From Anaerolineaceae bacterium UBA3924 (GTDB lineage Bacteria > Chloroflexota > Anaerolineae > Anaerolineales > Anaerolineaceae), in the NCBI GenBank assembly GCA_002385985.1, contig DGEO01000027.1:167585-174167 (forward strand): 6,583 nucleotides of DNA, written 5' to 3'. Positions 1 to 6,053 of this stretch are shown in pieces. Made by a program: the position numbers and the translations under genes. A model generated the notes under the pieces. The model did no database searches. It worked only from the letters and a program-made list of their open reading frames with translations, and had not been told where the DNA came from. How positions within the stretch are numbered: position 1 is the stretch's first letter; every line of letters starts with the position of its first letter.

Positions 1-753
1 CAGAAGTTTGATCATGCGGTGGTGAAGCAGCTGCTGCGGCCCGAGGTTTACGAGCGGGTGGCAAGTGAAAGCCTGGAATCAATCCGGCGCAGCGTGATCA
101 GCGTGGCGGACGAATCGCTGTTCAACCAGTTTGACGGCATGTCGCTGTACCAGCATTACCGCCGCCACGCCAGCACACACGACGTGCTGGGACCGGCGGT
201 ACGTCCGGCCGACCCATTCTACGATAACGATCTGGTCGATTTCGCCTTACGGCTGCCGCCCGAACTGCGCGCCAACGGCCGCCTGTTCCTGTACATTCTG
301 AAGAAGAAATTCCCGCAGCTGGCCCGACTGCCCTACAACGTGATGGGGGAGAGCGCTGAGGGCGGTGCGTGGAGGCCTCATATCAACCGCGCCCGCCGGC
401 TGGGGATACGGGCGCTGCGGAAACTGCTGGGCGTCAACCTGACCTTCGGACCGCCGGGGTGCGTGGACCACAACACCTGGCTGCGCACGGCATCGCGGGA
501 ATACGTCCTGGCGGAACTGCTGAGCGAGGACTGCTGCGAGGGAATCATCGATCCTGCCAGCCTGCGGAGCCTGGTGGAAGCGCATATGTCCGGCCGGGCG
601 AACGCTTACCGCCCGCTGAGCGCGCTGCTGACCGTCTCCCTGTTCCAGCAGCTGGTCACCCACGGCGAAATCCTGCCGCGGCCCGTGGCTGCGGCGGAGG
701 AGGTGGAGGTTCAGCCGGCGGTTGCCCCGACGGTGGGGCTGGCGACCGACTGA
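1..753 (+). CDS. Asparagine synthetase-type amidotransferase, C-terminal part (5' end outside window)
   Basis: The frame is open from the first base, so only the last 250 residues are seen and no start can be assigned. Fragment residues about 67-86 read VRPADPFYDNDLVDFALRLP, followed by PELRANGR, a hydrophobic/basic helix and PYNVMG at about 111-116. This is the arrangement of the C-terminal part of the Asn_synthase domain, where the conserved R-PF-D-L--FA--LP segment precedes the final helices. The ATP-pyrophosphatase SGG(L/V)DS loop and the N-terminal glutaminase with Cys1 would lie upstream and cannot be checked. Family members use glutamine nitrogen and ATP to amidate aspartate; many paralogues instead amidate sugars or peptides in polysaccharide and natural-product loci. 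The last ~25 residues are a low-complexity Ala/Val/Glu/Pro tail that overlaps the convergent gene by 43 bases. It could be true AsnB or a specialised amidotransferase; the neighbouring FemAB-like genes favour the latter, by inference only. Confidence 0.75.
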   Translation, partial: QKFDHAVVKQLLRPEVYERVASESLESIRRSVISVADESLFNQFDGMSLYQHYRRHASTHDVLGPAVRPADPFYDNDLVDFALRLPPELRANGRLFLYILKKKFPQLARLPYNVMGESAEGGAWRPHINRARRLGIRALRKLLGVNLTFGPPGCVDHNTWLRTASREYVLAELLSEDCCEGIIDPASLRSLVEAHMSGRANAYRPLSALLTVSLFQQLVTHGEILPRPVAAAEEVEVQPAVAPTVGLATD

Positions 754-1898
754 CCCTGTCCTTCGCCGGCATCCGGCCGGTACAGGCGCTGTATCGTATC
801 GCCGTGCAGCGAGACAAAGCGGCTGTCGAACCGGTTTTCCGCCAGCCAGCGGAAGGCTGCCTGCGACCCGTCCGGCACCCAGAAGGTCCAGTCGTTGGAC
901 TCGCGCCAGTCATCCACCGGCTGCATGCCCCAGAGCAGTTTGTGGTTGAATATTCCGTTATTGACCAGTGGGTGAGCCGGTCCCGCGTCCAGATAATGAA
1001 AGCCGTTCTGGTGTGCCCACTGGATCTGGAAGTAGTAGGCCGCGCTCAATACGCCCCGCTGGAACCATTCCGGATCGGCGTCCTTGACTCCGCCGCCGAC
1101 ATTGAACAGCATGGCCTGGTCTGGCATCAGCAGGTCGGCGGCGACGGGCTCGCCATCCGCGGACAGCACCTGAAGCAGAAATCCGTGCTGGAAGTATCCC
1201 TTCATCGTCTCTTTTGAGTCGATTTTGACATAGCTGCTGTGGCGAGACTGGATCAGGGGCAGGTACATGCGGTCATAAAAAAACTCGAAGTCCTCCGGTG
1301 AATTCGTAATGCGCGGCTGAAGACCATAACGACGCATGCGACGCAGGTTGCGGCTCTGACTTTTGAAGCGCTTCTGGACCGCTTCCCAGTCTTCACCCGG
1401 GTGGAGCTCAAAGACCATGCGAGCGCTGATCCGGGCGCGCAGCCATTCCCCGCGGGGCGGCTGGAATCTGGCCCGGCGGTTCTGGTCAATGATCAGCAGA
1501 TCGGCTTTGCTGGCCAGCTCGGCGGCGCGGGCGGAAAAGTCTCGCGGGGCGCAATCACCTGCCTGCTCGCGTGCTGCCTGCCCGTCAATAAAAAGCAGGC
1601 TGAATAGATAATCGTGGTGGCGTTTTTCCACCGCGCTCCGATTACCCAAATACACCACGCTCAGGATGGATCCATCCTTGCTGGACAGGCCTGTCCATCG
1701 TTCGATGCGTCCATCGTGGGTCTGCAGGTACAGGTGGCACGTGTCGCGGAAGCGAGTGAGCTGTTCAATACGCGTCAGGCGCTGCGGCGACGGGGGCTGG
1801 CTGTACTCACCCATTAATCTTCTGTGAAAATGCCTGAAAAGATATCCAGCAGTGAATCGAACAGCTTTCCTCGCAACGGTAAAGTCTGAAATTGCCAA
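711..1898 (-). CDS. FemAB/BioF2-like GNAT-fold acyltransferase, paralogue A
   Basis: This 395-residue protein resembles the BioF2-like/FemAB branch of the GNAT superfamily, which transfers acyl or aminoacyl groups to cell-envelope or polysaccharide substrates. Seen: a basic, hydrophobic N-terminus (residues 1-30), a first half with RGEWLR near 145, a core beginning with DWEAVQKRFKSQSRNLRR near 165-185 (the W--l--R-R--lrr helix typical of the family), FFYDRMYLP near 210, and LDAGPAHP near 305. The start is TTG at 1898, supported by GAGGG six bases upstream; the next ATG is residue 29 and would lose part of a segment shared with paralogue B. It follows paralogue B by 79 bases and is probably co-transcribed with it. 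By eye about half of the residues match B. The C-terminal ~20 residues are Gly/Ala/Ser-rich, unlike B, and overlap the convergent amidotransferase gene. The exact substrate is unknown. Confidence 0.72.
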   Translation of the reverse strand: MAISDFTVARKAVRFTAGYLFRHFHRRLMGEYSQPPSPQRLTRIEQLTRFRDTCHLYLQTHDGRIERWTGLSSKDGSILSVVYLGNRSAVEKRHHDYLFSLLFIDGQAAREQAGDCAPRDFSARAAELASKADLLIIDQNRRARFQPPRGEWLRARISARMVFELHPGEDWEAVQKRFKSQSRNLRRMRRYGLQPRITNSPEDFEFFYDRMYLPLIQSRHSSYVKIDSKETMKGYFQHGFLLQVLSADGEPVAADLLMPDQAMLFNVGGGVKDADPEWFQRGVLSAAYYFQIQWAHQNGFHYLDAGPAHPLVNNGIFNHKLLWGMQPVDDWRESNDWTFWVPDGSQAAFRWLAENRFDSRFVSLHGDTIQRLYRPDAGEGQGQSVASPTVGATAG

Positions 1899-1904
1899 GG
1901 TAAT

Positions 1905-1909
1905 CCCTC
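1905..1909 (-). promoter_or_regulatory. Ribosome binding site fixing the TTG start of paralogue A
   Basis: On the minus strand the sequence reads GAGGG, then six bases, then TTG. This is good Shine-Dalgarno spacing and favours the TTG at 1898 over the internal ATG 28 codons later. It lies in the short gap after paralogue B, so paralogue A can be translated independently even if both share one mRNA. Confidence 0.65.
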
Positions 1910-1977
1910 ACAATAATGAATTAATCGGACCAACGCCATGCCGGCAACTGTGCATAGATCGTTACTGCATGAGCAAT

Positions 1978-3216
1978 TCAATGCGTTAGAGCTCTGACAG
2001 GCCAGACCTCGGGTTTTTGCACTCTCTGATCGGCCTGTGTATAGATTTTCTCCATCGTGGGGCCAGACCACCTGGCAAAGCGGGGGTCAAAGAGGTTCTC
2101 TCTCAACCAACAGAAGGCAGCCTCTGACCCGGCCGGCACCCAGAAAGTCCAATCATTAGACTCTCGCCAGTCTTCCACCGGCTGCATGTCCCACTGGGAC
2201 TTGTGGGTATAGATGCCGTCCCTGAGGAAGGGACGGGTTGATCCCAGATCCAGGATGCGGAAGCCGTTCTCGTATCCATACTGGATGCTGAAGTAATACA
2301 GGGCCGCCAGCGCGCCGCGGCGGAACCATTCCATACTGCCGTCCGTCAGCCCGTTGCTGGTGTAAAACAGAACCAGGTTATCCGGCAGCAGCAGGCCCGC
2401 AGAGACAGGCTGGTTGTCTGGCGAGAGCACCTGAAGGAGCACGCCGCTCTGGAAGTATTTGAACTGGATATCACGGGGCTCGATCTTCCCATAACCGCTG
2501 TGGCGTCTCTGGACCATGGGGATGTACATCCGGTCGTAGAAAAAGTCGAACTCCTCTGGCGAGCTGGCCACACGGCAGGTAAATCCGTGACGCCGGATCA
2601 GGCTCAGGTTCCTTTTCTGGCGTTTGAATCGTTTTCGCAGGTCTTCCCAGGTTTCATCGTCTTTGATTTCAAAGATGAACCTGACTTCGAGATCGGTGCG
2701 CAGCCATTCTCCGCGTCGGGCCTGGAAAGGAGCCAGTCGATTCTGTTCGATCACCACCATGTCGACGCCGTCAGCCAGGGCATGGGCTCGATTTATAAAA
2801 TCCCGGGGACGGCAGTCGCCTAGGTCCTCACGATCGGCCTGCCCTTCCGTAAACAGACGGGTGATCAAGAATTCCGGGGAATGTTCGTTGTAGGCTCGCT
2901 GGTTCCCGAGATAAGCCACCTTCAGCGGAGCGCCATCCGCAGCAGAGAAGCCGGTCCAGCGCTCGGCCCGGCCTTCATCGTGGTACAGGAACAGTACCAT
3001 GCGGTTGCGCCAGTAGGTCAACCTCTTGATCCGGCGGTCACGATGAGCGGACGGCTTTTGCCCGTACACCTTCACCAGACGTTGGTGTATGAGGCGAAAT
3101 ACCCGTCCTCCGAGGTAGTGAACAACCTTTGAAAAGATGGATCGGTTTCCCCTGTTCACAGCGCTGCCATCCTGTTGCAGACCATGATTGGCTGTTACCC
3201 CCTCCGATGCTTTCAT
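1978..3216 (-). CDS. FemAB/BioF2-like GNAT-fold acyltransferase, paralogue B
   Basis: This 412-residue protein aligns with paralogue A almost end to end, with few gaps. Shared blocks are ERWTG, YLGN, GDC-PRDF, RGEWLR, the W--l-KRFK-Q-RNL helix, FFYDRMY-P (near 228), LLQVLS, W-QRG or W-RRG before AAYYF/ALYYF, and DWRESNDWTFWVP near 352. As for A, the family transfers acyl or aminoacyl groups to envelope or glycan acceptors; the substrate is not deducible here. The ATG at 3216 gives the longest frame but has no Shine-Dalgarno sequence. The homology with A begins only near residue 27, so the GTG at 3159 (residue 20), preceded by AGGA about ten bases upstream, is a plausible alternative start. 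It lies 104 bases after the histidine kinase stop, on the same strand. The gap shows no convincing terminator, so read-through from the two-component operon is possible. Its codon use looks somewhat less GC-rich than in the kinase gene. Confidence 0.72.
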   Translation of the reverse strand: MKASEGVTANHGLQQDGSAVNRGNRSIFSKVVHYLGGRVFRLIHQRLVKVYGQKPSAHRDRRIKRLTYWRNRMVLFLYHDEGRAERWTGFSAADGAPLKVAYLGNQRAYNEHSPEFLITRLFTEGQADREDLGDCRPRDFINRAHALADGVDMVVIEQNRLAPFQARRGEWLRTDLEVRFIFEIKDDETWEDLRKRFKRQKRNLSLIRRHGFTCRVASSPEEFDFFYDRMYIPMVQRRHSGYGKIEPRDIQFKYFQSGVLLQVLSPDNQPVSAGLLLPDNLVLFYTSNGLTDGSMEWFRRGALAALYYFSIQYGYENGFRILDLGSTRPFLRDGIYTHKSQWDMQPVEDWRESNDWTFWVPAGSEAAFCWLRENLFDPRFARWSGPTMEKIYTQADQRVQKPEVWPVRALTH

Positions 3217-3320
3217 TATGACGAAAGTAAGGCCCGGGGGAAAGGGGAAACCGGCTATTCACAGCATTTTCTATGTGTTTTATAAAGATTGGCAAACACT
3301 TGCAGAGCAGGAGATTGGGT

Positions 3321-4766
3321 TTAGAGACGGGGAAATTGTGTGGCGGTATGCTCTGGATGGGCGGCGCCGGCCGCGGGAAGGCGCAGGTGCACGCTGGTGC
3401 CCTGGTTCAGGGCCGACTCGGCCCAGACCTGCCCGCCGTGCGCCTCCACAATGGCCTTGACGATGGCCAGCCCCAGGCCGCTTTCGCCCATCTCGGTGTG
3501 GCGCGAAGGGTCGGCACGGTGGAAGCGCTCAAAGATCTGCCCCAGTTCCTCGGGCGGGATGCCCACCCCGGTGTCGCGGACGGTGAAGCGAACGGTCCCT
3601 TCCTCCGCACGGGCCGAGAGGGTGATTTCGCCGCCGGCCGGTGTGTAGCGCAGGGCGTTGGCCAGCAGGTTGTCCATCACCTGAATGATGCGGGTTTCAT
3701 CCACCGCCACTTCCGGCAGGTCGGGGTCGGCCTCCACCCGCAGGCTGAGATTCTGCTGCTGCGCCCGCAGCTGGAACAGGCCGGCGGCCCGGTCCAGGAT
3801 GGCTTTCGGGCTGGCGGGCTGCGGGTCGAGCGGCAGGGAGCCGGCGTCGGCCAGCGACAGTGTGCGCAGGTCTTCGACCAGGCGCTGCAGGCGCTCGATC
3901 TCGGCGTAGATCAGGCCCAGCCGCTCCGGCGTGGGCGGCAGTACACCGTCGCGCATGGATTCAATGTAGCCGCCGATCACGGTCAGCGGAGAGCGCAGGT
4001 CGTGAGCCACGTCGGCGGTCATCTGCTGCCGCAGCCGGTTGACCCGGGCGACCTCCTCGCTCATGCGGTTGAAGGATTCGGCCAGCTGGCCGATTTCATC
4101 CTGCGATTCCACGGGAACCTTCTGCTGAAGGTCACCGGCGGCGATGGCCTGGCTGGCCCGGTTGAGGGCGTTGAGCGGCCGGGTGATGGCACGGGCCAGA
4201 ATCATGCCCATGACCAGCGCCAGCAGCAGGCCGCCAAGCACGCTCCAGATCAGCGCCTGGTTGGTGCGCTGCAGGAAGTTGGCCTCGGCCTCGCTGTACA
4301 CCGGCAGGCTGCTGGCGGCCAGCAGCGTCCCGACCCGGGTTCCGTCGACGACGATGGGGAAGCCGCTGCGCAGCTGGCGGCCGGTGGCCTGGCTGCCGCG
4401 CGGCGTGTCCGAACTCAGCGGGACGATCCAGCGGCCGCGCGCGTCGGCCAGCCCGAACAGCACCCGGCGGGTGTGCATGGTTTGCATGCCCATGCGCATT
4501 TCCCGGAGGTCCTCGCTGGTCTGGATGTTGAGCCAGGCGGTGATTTCCTGCAGCTGCGGCCAGACCAGGTCAATGTTCTCCCAGGAGCCGACCTGCCGGT
4601 AGTAGTCCTCCAGCGCGTCCAGCATGATGGCCCCCTGCTGGTCGACCACCAGGCGGTACAGGCGGTCGACGCTGGTCACGCGGATAAACGCCGCGATCAG
4701 CGCGGCCGTGCTCAGGGCAACGGCCACGAAGGCCAGGGTCAGCTTGAAGGAGAGGGATGTTTTCAT
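3321..4766 (-). CDS. Membrane sensor histidine kinase (HAMP-HisKA-HATPase_c)
   Basis: This 481-residue classical kinase senses an extracytoplasmic or membrane signal and phosphorylates the adjacent response regulator. Seen in order: membrane helix about 9-29; an extracytoplasmic sensor region about 30-170 containing ADARGRW and GFPIVVDGTRVGTLLAAS, which resembles a PAS/Cache-like double sheet; second helix about 171-192; HAMP linker about 193-243 starting ITRPL; H box DVAHDLRSPLTVIGGY with the phosphoacceptor His at 255; N box DNLLANALRYTP (365-376); G1 DTGVGI (398-403); F box IFERFHR (411-417); G2 GESGLGLAI (427-435). All catalytic elements are present and the length is normal. The ATG lies 3 bases after the regulator stop with no evident Shine-Dalgarno sequence, which suggests translational coupling. 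The catalytic half resembles BaeS-type kinases, but the signal cannot be named. Confidence 0.95.
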   Translation of the reverse strand: MKTSLSFKLTLAFVAVALSTAALIAAFIRVTSVDRLYRLVVDQQGAIMLDALEDYYRQVGSWENIDLVWPQLQEITAWLNIQTSEDLREMRMGMQTMHTRRVLFGLADARGRWIVPLSSDTPRGSQATGRQLRSGFPIVVDGTRVGTLLAASSLPVYSEAEANFLQRTNQALIWSVLGGLLLALVMGMILARAITRPLNALNRASQAIAAGDLQQKVPVESQDEIGQLAESFNRMSEEVARVNRLRQQMTADVAHDLRSPLTVIGGYIESMRDGVLPPTPERLGLIYAEIERLQRLVEDLRTLSLADAGSLPLDPQPASPKAILDRAAGLFQLRAQQQNLSLRVEADPDLPEVAVDETRIIQVMDNLLANALRYTPAGGEITLSARAEEGTVRFTVRDTGVGIPPEELGQIFERFHRADPSRHTEMGESGLGLAIVKAIVEAHGGQVWAESALNQGTSVHLRLPAAGAAHPEHTATQFPRL

Positions 4767-4769
4767 CGG

Positions 4770-5456
4770 TCAGGGCTGCTTCTGGAAGCGGTAACCGACC
4801 CCGAAGACGGTTTCGATATAGCGGGGAGAGGCTGGGTCCGGCTCGACTTTCAGCCGCAGGTTGCGGATGTGCACGTTCAGGGTGGTGTCCAGCCCGGCAA
4901 AGCCGCTGCCCGCCAGGATGTCGACCAGCTCGGCGCGCGAGTACACCCGGCCGGGTGAGCGCATCAGCGTGGCCAGCAGGTCAAATTCGATGGGCGTCAG
5001 GGCGGTTTCCTTACCGTCCACGGTGACCATGTGAGCGCGCTCATCCAGCACAATGCCGCCGGCGCGCAGTACCTCCTGCTTCTGCGGAGCTTCTCTGGCC
5101 CGGCGCAGCACCGCGCGGACGCGGGCGGTCAGCTCGCGCATGCGGAAGGGTTTTGTGACGTAGTCGTCCGCTCCCAGGTCCAGCCCAAGCACGGCGTCGG
5201 TCTCGTCATCCCGGGCGGTGATAATGATCACCGGGATCTGCCGTTCCTGGCGGAACACGCGCAGGAACTGGTAGCCGTCCATTTTGGGCATCATGATGTC
5301 CAGCAGCACCAGGTCCGGCGGGTCGTGCCTGGCCATGTACAGTGCGGTCTGCCCGTCGCCGGCGGTCAGCACGCGAAAGCCCTGTTCAGTCAGGTATTCT
5401 TCCAGCAGCCGGCGGATGTTGGTCTGATCGTCTACGACCAGGATTGTCTCAGCCAT
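4770..5456 (-). CDS. OmpR/PhoB-family DNA-binding response regulator
   Basis: This 228-residue protein has a receiver domain (about 1-118) and a winged-helix DNA-binding domain (about 128-226). The acidic pocket is Asp9/Asp10, the phosphoacceptor Asp53 lies in LLDIMMP, and the switch Thr80 and conserved Lys102 (in VTKPF) are all present. The output domain shows the family pattern LTPIEFDLL, GRVYSRAEL, the recognition region with LDTTLNVHIRNLRLKVE, and the closing wing IETVFGVGYRF. It is phosphorylated by the kinase encoded 3 bases downstream and should bind direct repeats as a dimer. The ATG at 5456 is preceded by GGGAG at good spacing. A phased direct repeat about 50-65 bases upstream of the start suggests autoregulation. 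Its wider regulon is unknown; the two acyltransferase genes downstream are the obvious candidate targets. Confidence 0.95.
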   Translation of the reverse strand: MAETILVVDDQTNIRRLLEEYLTEQGFRVLTAGDGQTALYMARHDPPDLVLLDIMMPKMDGYQFLRVFRQERQIPVIIITARDDETDAVLGLDLGADDYVTKPFRMRELTARVRAVLRRAREAPQKQEVLRAGGIVLDERAHMVTVDGKETALTPIEFDLLATLMRSPGRVYSRAELVDILAGSGFAGLDTTLNVHIRNLRLKVEPDPASPRYIETVFGVGYRFQKQP

Positions 5457-5487
5457 GGTACTCCCATTTTAATCCGGTTCCAGACTG

Positions 5488-5521
5488 AGTCTAGCAGCGG
5501 CCTGTTTAGATTTGATTTAGA
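5488..5521 (-). promoter_or_regulatory. Candidate response-regulator operator and -10 element upstream of the regulator gene
   Basis: TTTAGA occurs twice on the plus strand, at 5505-5510 and 5516-5521, exactly 11 bases apart (TCTAAA twice on the minus strand). Eleven-base phasing of direct repeats is the usual layout of OmpR/PhoB-family sites. In the minus direction the second copy is followed after 11 bases by TAGACT (5493-5488), a 4/6 match to a -10 box, which places the repeats where a -35 would be, as in PhoB-type activated promoters. A weaker copy (GTTGGA, 5527-5532) keeps the same phase. The repeats are seen; the function is inferred. Confidence 0.45.
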
Positions 5522-5632
5522 CGGCAGTTGGAACTGGTTTATCTCGCGTCCCGAGTATACGAAGGAGACGAAGGGCCGGGCGATTCCGAGGAGGTTATGG
5601 TACACTTGGGTCGCCGTAAGTGAAAAATCGAA

Positions 5633-5668
5633 CAGATCACCTCGACCGGGGGAGGATCGGGTGGTTTG
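5633..5668 (+). promoter_or_regulatory. Bulged hairpin in the leader of the PII-like/exchanger operon
   Basis: The arms pair as 5633-5641 with 5660-5668 (nine pairs including two G-U), then, after a bulged U at 5642, 5643-5645 with 5657-5659, then, after a bulged A at 5656, 5646-5647 with 5654-5655. The loop is GGGGGA. It ends about 35 bases before the PII-like start and is not followed by a U-run on the plus strand, so it is not a terminator for that direction. It could be a structured 5' leader or chance pairing in GC-rich DNA. Confidence 0.3.
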
Positions 5669-5690
5669 AACAGAAACCGTCATGAAACAT

Positions 5691-5695
5691 GGAGG
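5691..5695 (+). promoter_or_regulatory. Ribosome binding site fixing the start of the PII-like gene
   Basis: GGAGG sits eight bases before the ATG at 5704. It overlaps the more upstream in-frame ATG at 5689, which therefore cannot use it. This argues for the 115-residue product rather than one five residues longer. An ATG at 5710 is less well spaced. Confidence 0.7.
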
Positions 5696-5703
5696 GCTTC
5701 TAT

Positions 5704-6051
5704 ATGTACATGGTGTTTTGCGTGATCGACGATGTGGAGCGGCTCGATGACGTGCTGGACGCCTGGGTGGAAGCCGGCATCACCGGCACGACCATCCTGG
5801 AGTCCACCGGCATCGCCCGCAAACGCAAGCGCTACATTCCCATGCGCTTTAACTACGGCGTTGCTGACCGGATGGAAGGGCATTACACCCTGATTACCAT
5901 CGTCCCGGATGAGGACACGGTCCGGCGCTGCCTGAAAGCTGCTGAAAGTGTGATCGGTGACTTGAACGAACCCAATACCGGTGTATTTGCGGCCTGGCCG
6001 TTGTCTGTGACAAAGGGGGCTGGTCGCAAAGAAGGGATGGGTGAGGATTAG
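5704..6051 (+). CDS. PII-superfamily (nitrogen regulatory protein P-II-like) signalling protein
   Basis: This small cytosolic protein of 115 residues has the PII pattern: an N-terminal strand MYMVFCVIDD, a helix ERLDDVLDAWVEAGITG, strand and turn TTILESTG (about 29-36), then a basic segment IARKRKRYIPMRFNYG where PII proteins carry the T-loop, a strand HYTLITIVPDED, a second helix TVRRCLKAAESVIGDL, and a closing NEPNTGVFAAWPLSVTKG, matching the C-terminal strand and loop of the trimeric ferredoxin-like fold. PII proteins form trimers, bind adenine nucleotides or related ligands between subunits, and control transporters or enzymes through the T-loop. The classical uridylylation Tyr context of GlnB/GlnK is not seen, so this is a divergent PII-like protein, not GlnB. 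Its stop is 2 bases before the exchanger start, and the exchanger ribosome binding site lies inside this gene. This implies co-translation and probably a functional link to that transporter. Confidence 0.72.
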   Translation: MYMVFCVIDDVERLDDVLDAWVEAGITGTTILESTGIARKRKRYIPMRFNYGVADRMEGHYTLITIVPDEDTVRRCLKAAESVIGDLNEPNTGVFAAWPLSVTKGAGRKEGMGED

Positions 6052-6053
6052 TC

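Larger units (their letters stand above)
5457..5703. other. Divergent intergenic region between regulator and PII-like operons
   Basis: This is the largest gene-free stretch. The left part carries the phased TTTAGA repeats, a possible -10 for the regulator and an 11-base perfect inverted repeat (AGACTGAGTCT, 5482-5492). The right part carries the leader hairpin and the PII-like ribosome binding site. For the plus direction the best promoter-like strings are TATACG at 5556-5561 and TACACT at 5601-5606, but neither has a decent -35 at the right distance, so I do not call a promoter there. Confidence 0.5.

Noticed and set aside
369..1217. 282-codon open frame on the plus strand
   Set aside because: It is out of frame with the amidotransferase and antisense to acyltransferase A. 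It crosses the end of one gene and the start of an opposed one, and its composition is Arg/Pro/Gly/Ala-rich without domain features.
3157..3185. Nine-codon minus-strand ORF (ATG at 3185) whose TGA overlaps a GTG in the frame of paralogue B, like a coupled leader peptide
   Set aside because: The GGAGG at 3201-3205 is 15 bases from this ATG, too far for efficient initiation, and such short overlaps arise often by chance.
3217..3320. Possible terminator or promoter between the kinase and paralogue B
   Set aside because: The only hairpin I find is a four-base stem without a following U-run. TATAAA on the minus strand (3283-3278) has no acceptable -35 at 16-18 bases. I cannot support either call.
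3273..4958. 561-codon open frame on the plus strand opposite the histidine kinase and the end of the regulator gene
   Set aside because: It is antisense to a kinase with every catalytic box intact. Its product is Gln/Gly/His/Ala-rich without a recognisable domain, as expected of antisense frames in GC-rich genes.
5432..5683. 83-codon minus-strand frame upstream of the regulator, and a 212-codon plus-strand frame covering 5031-5669
   Set aside because: Both cross the regulator start or lie antisense to it. Neither has a ribosome binding site or a recognisable product, and they span the promoter-like repeats.
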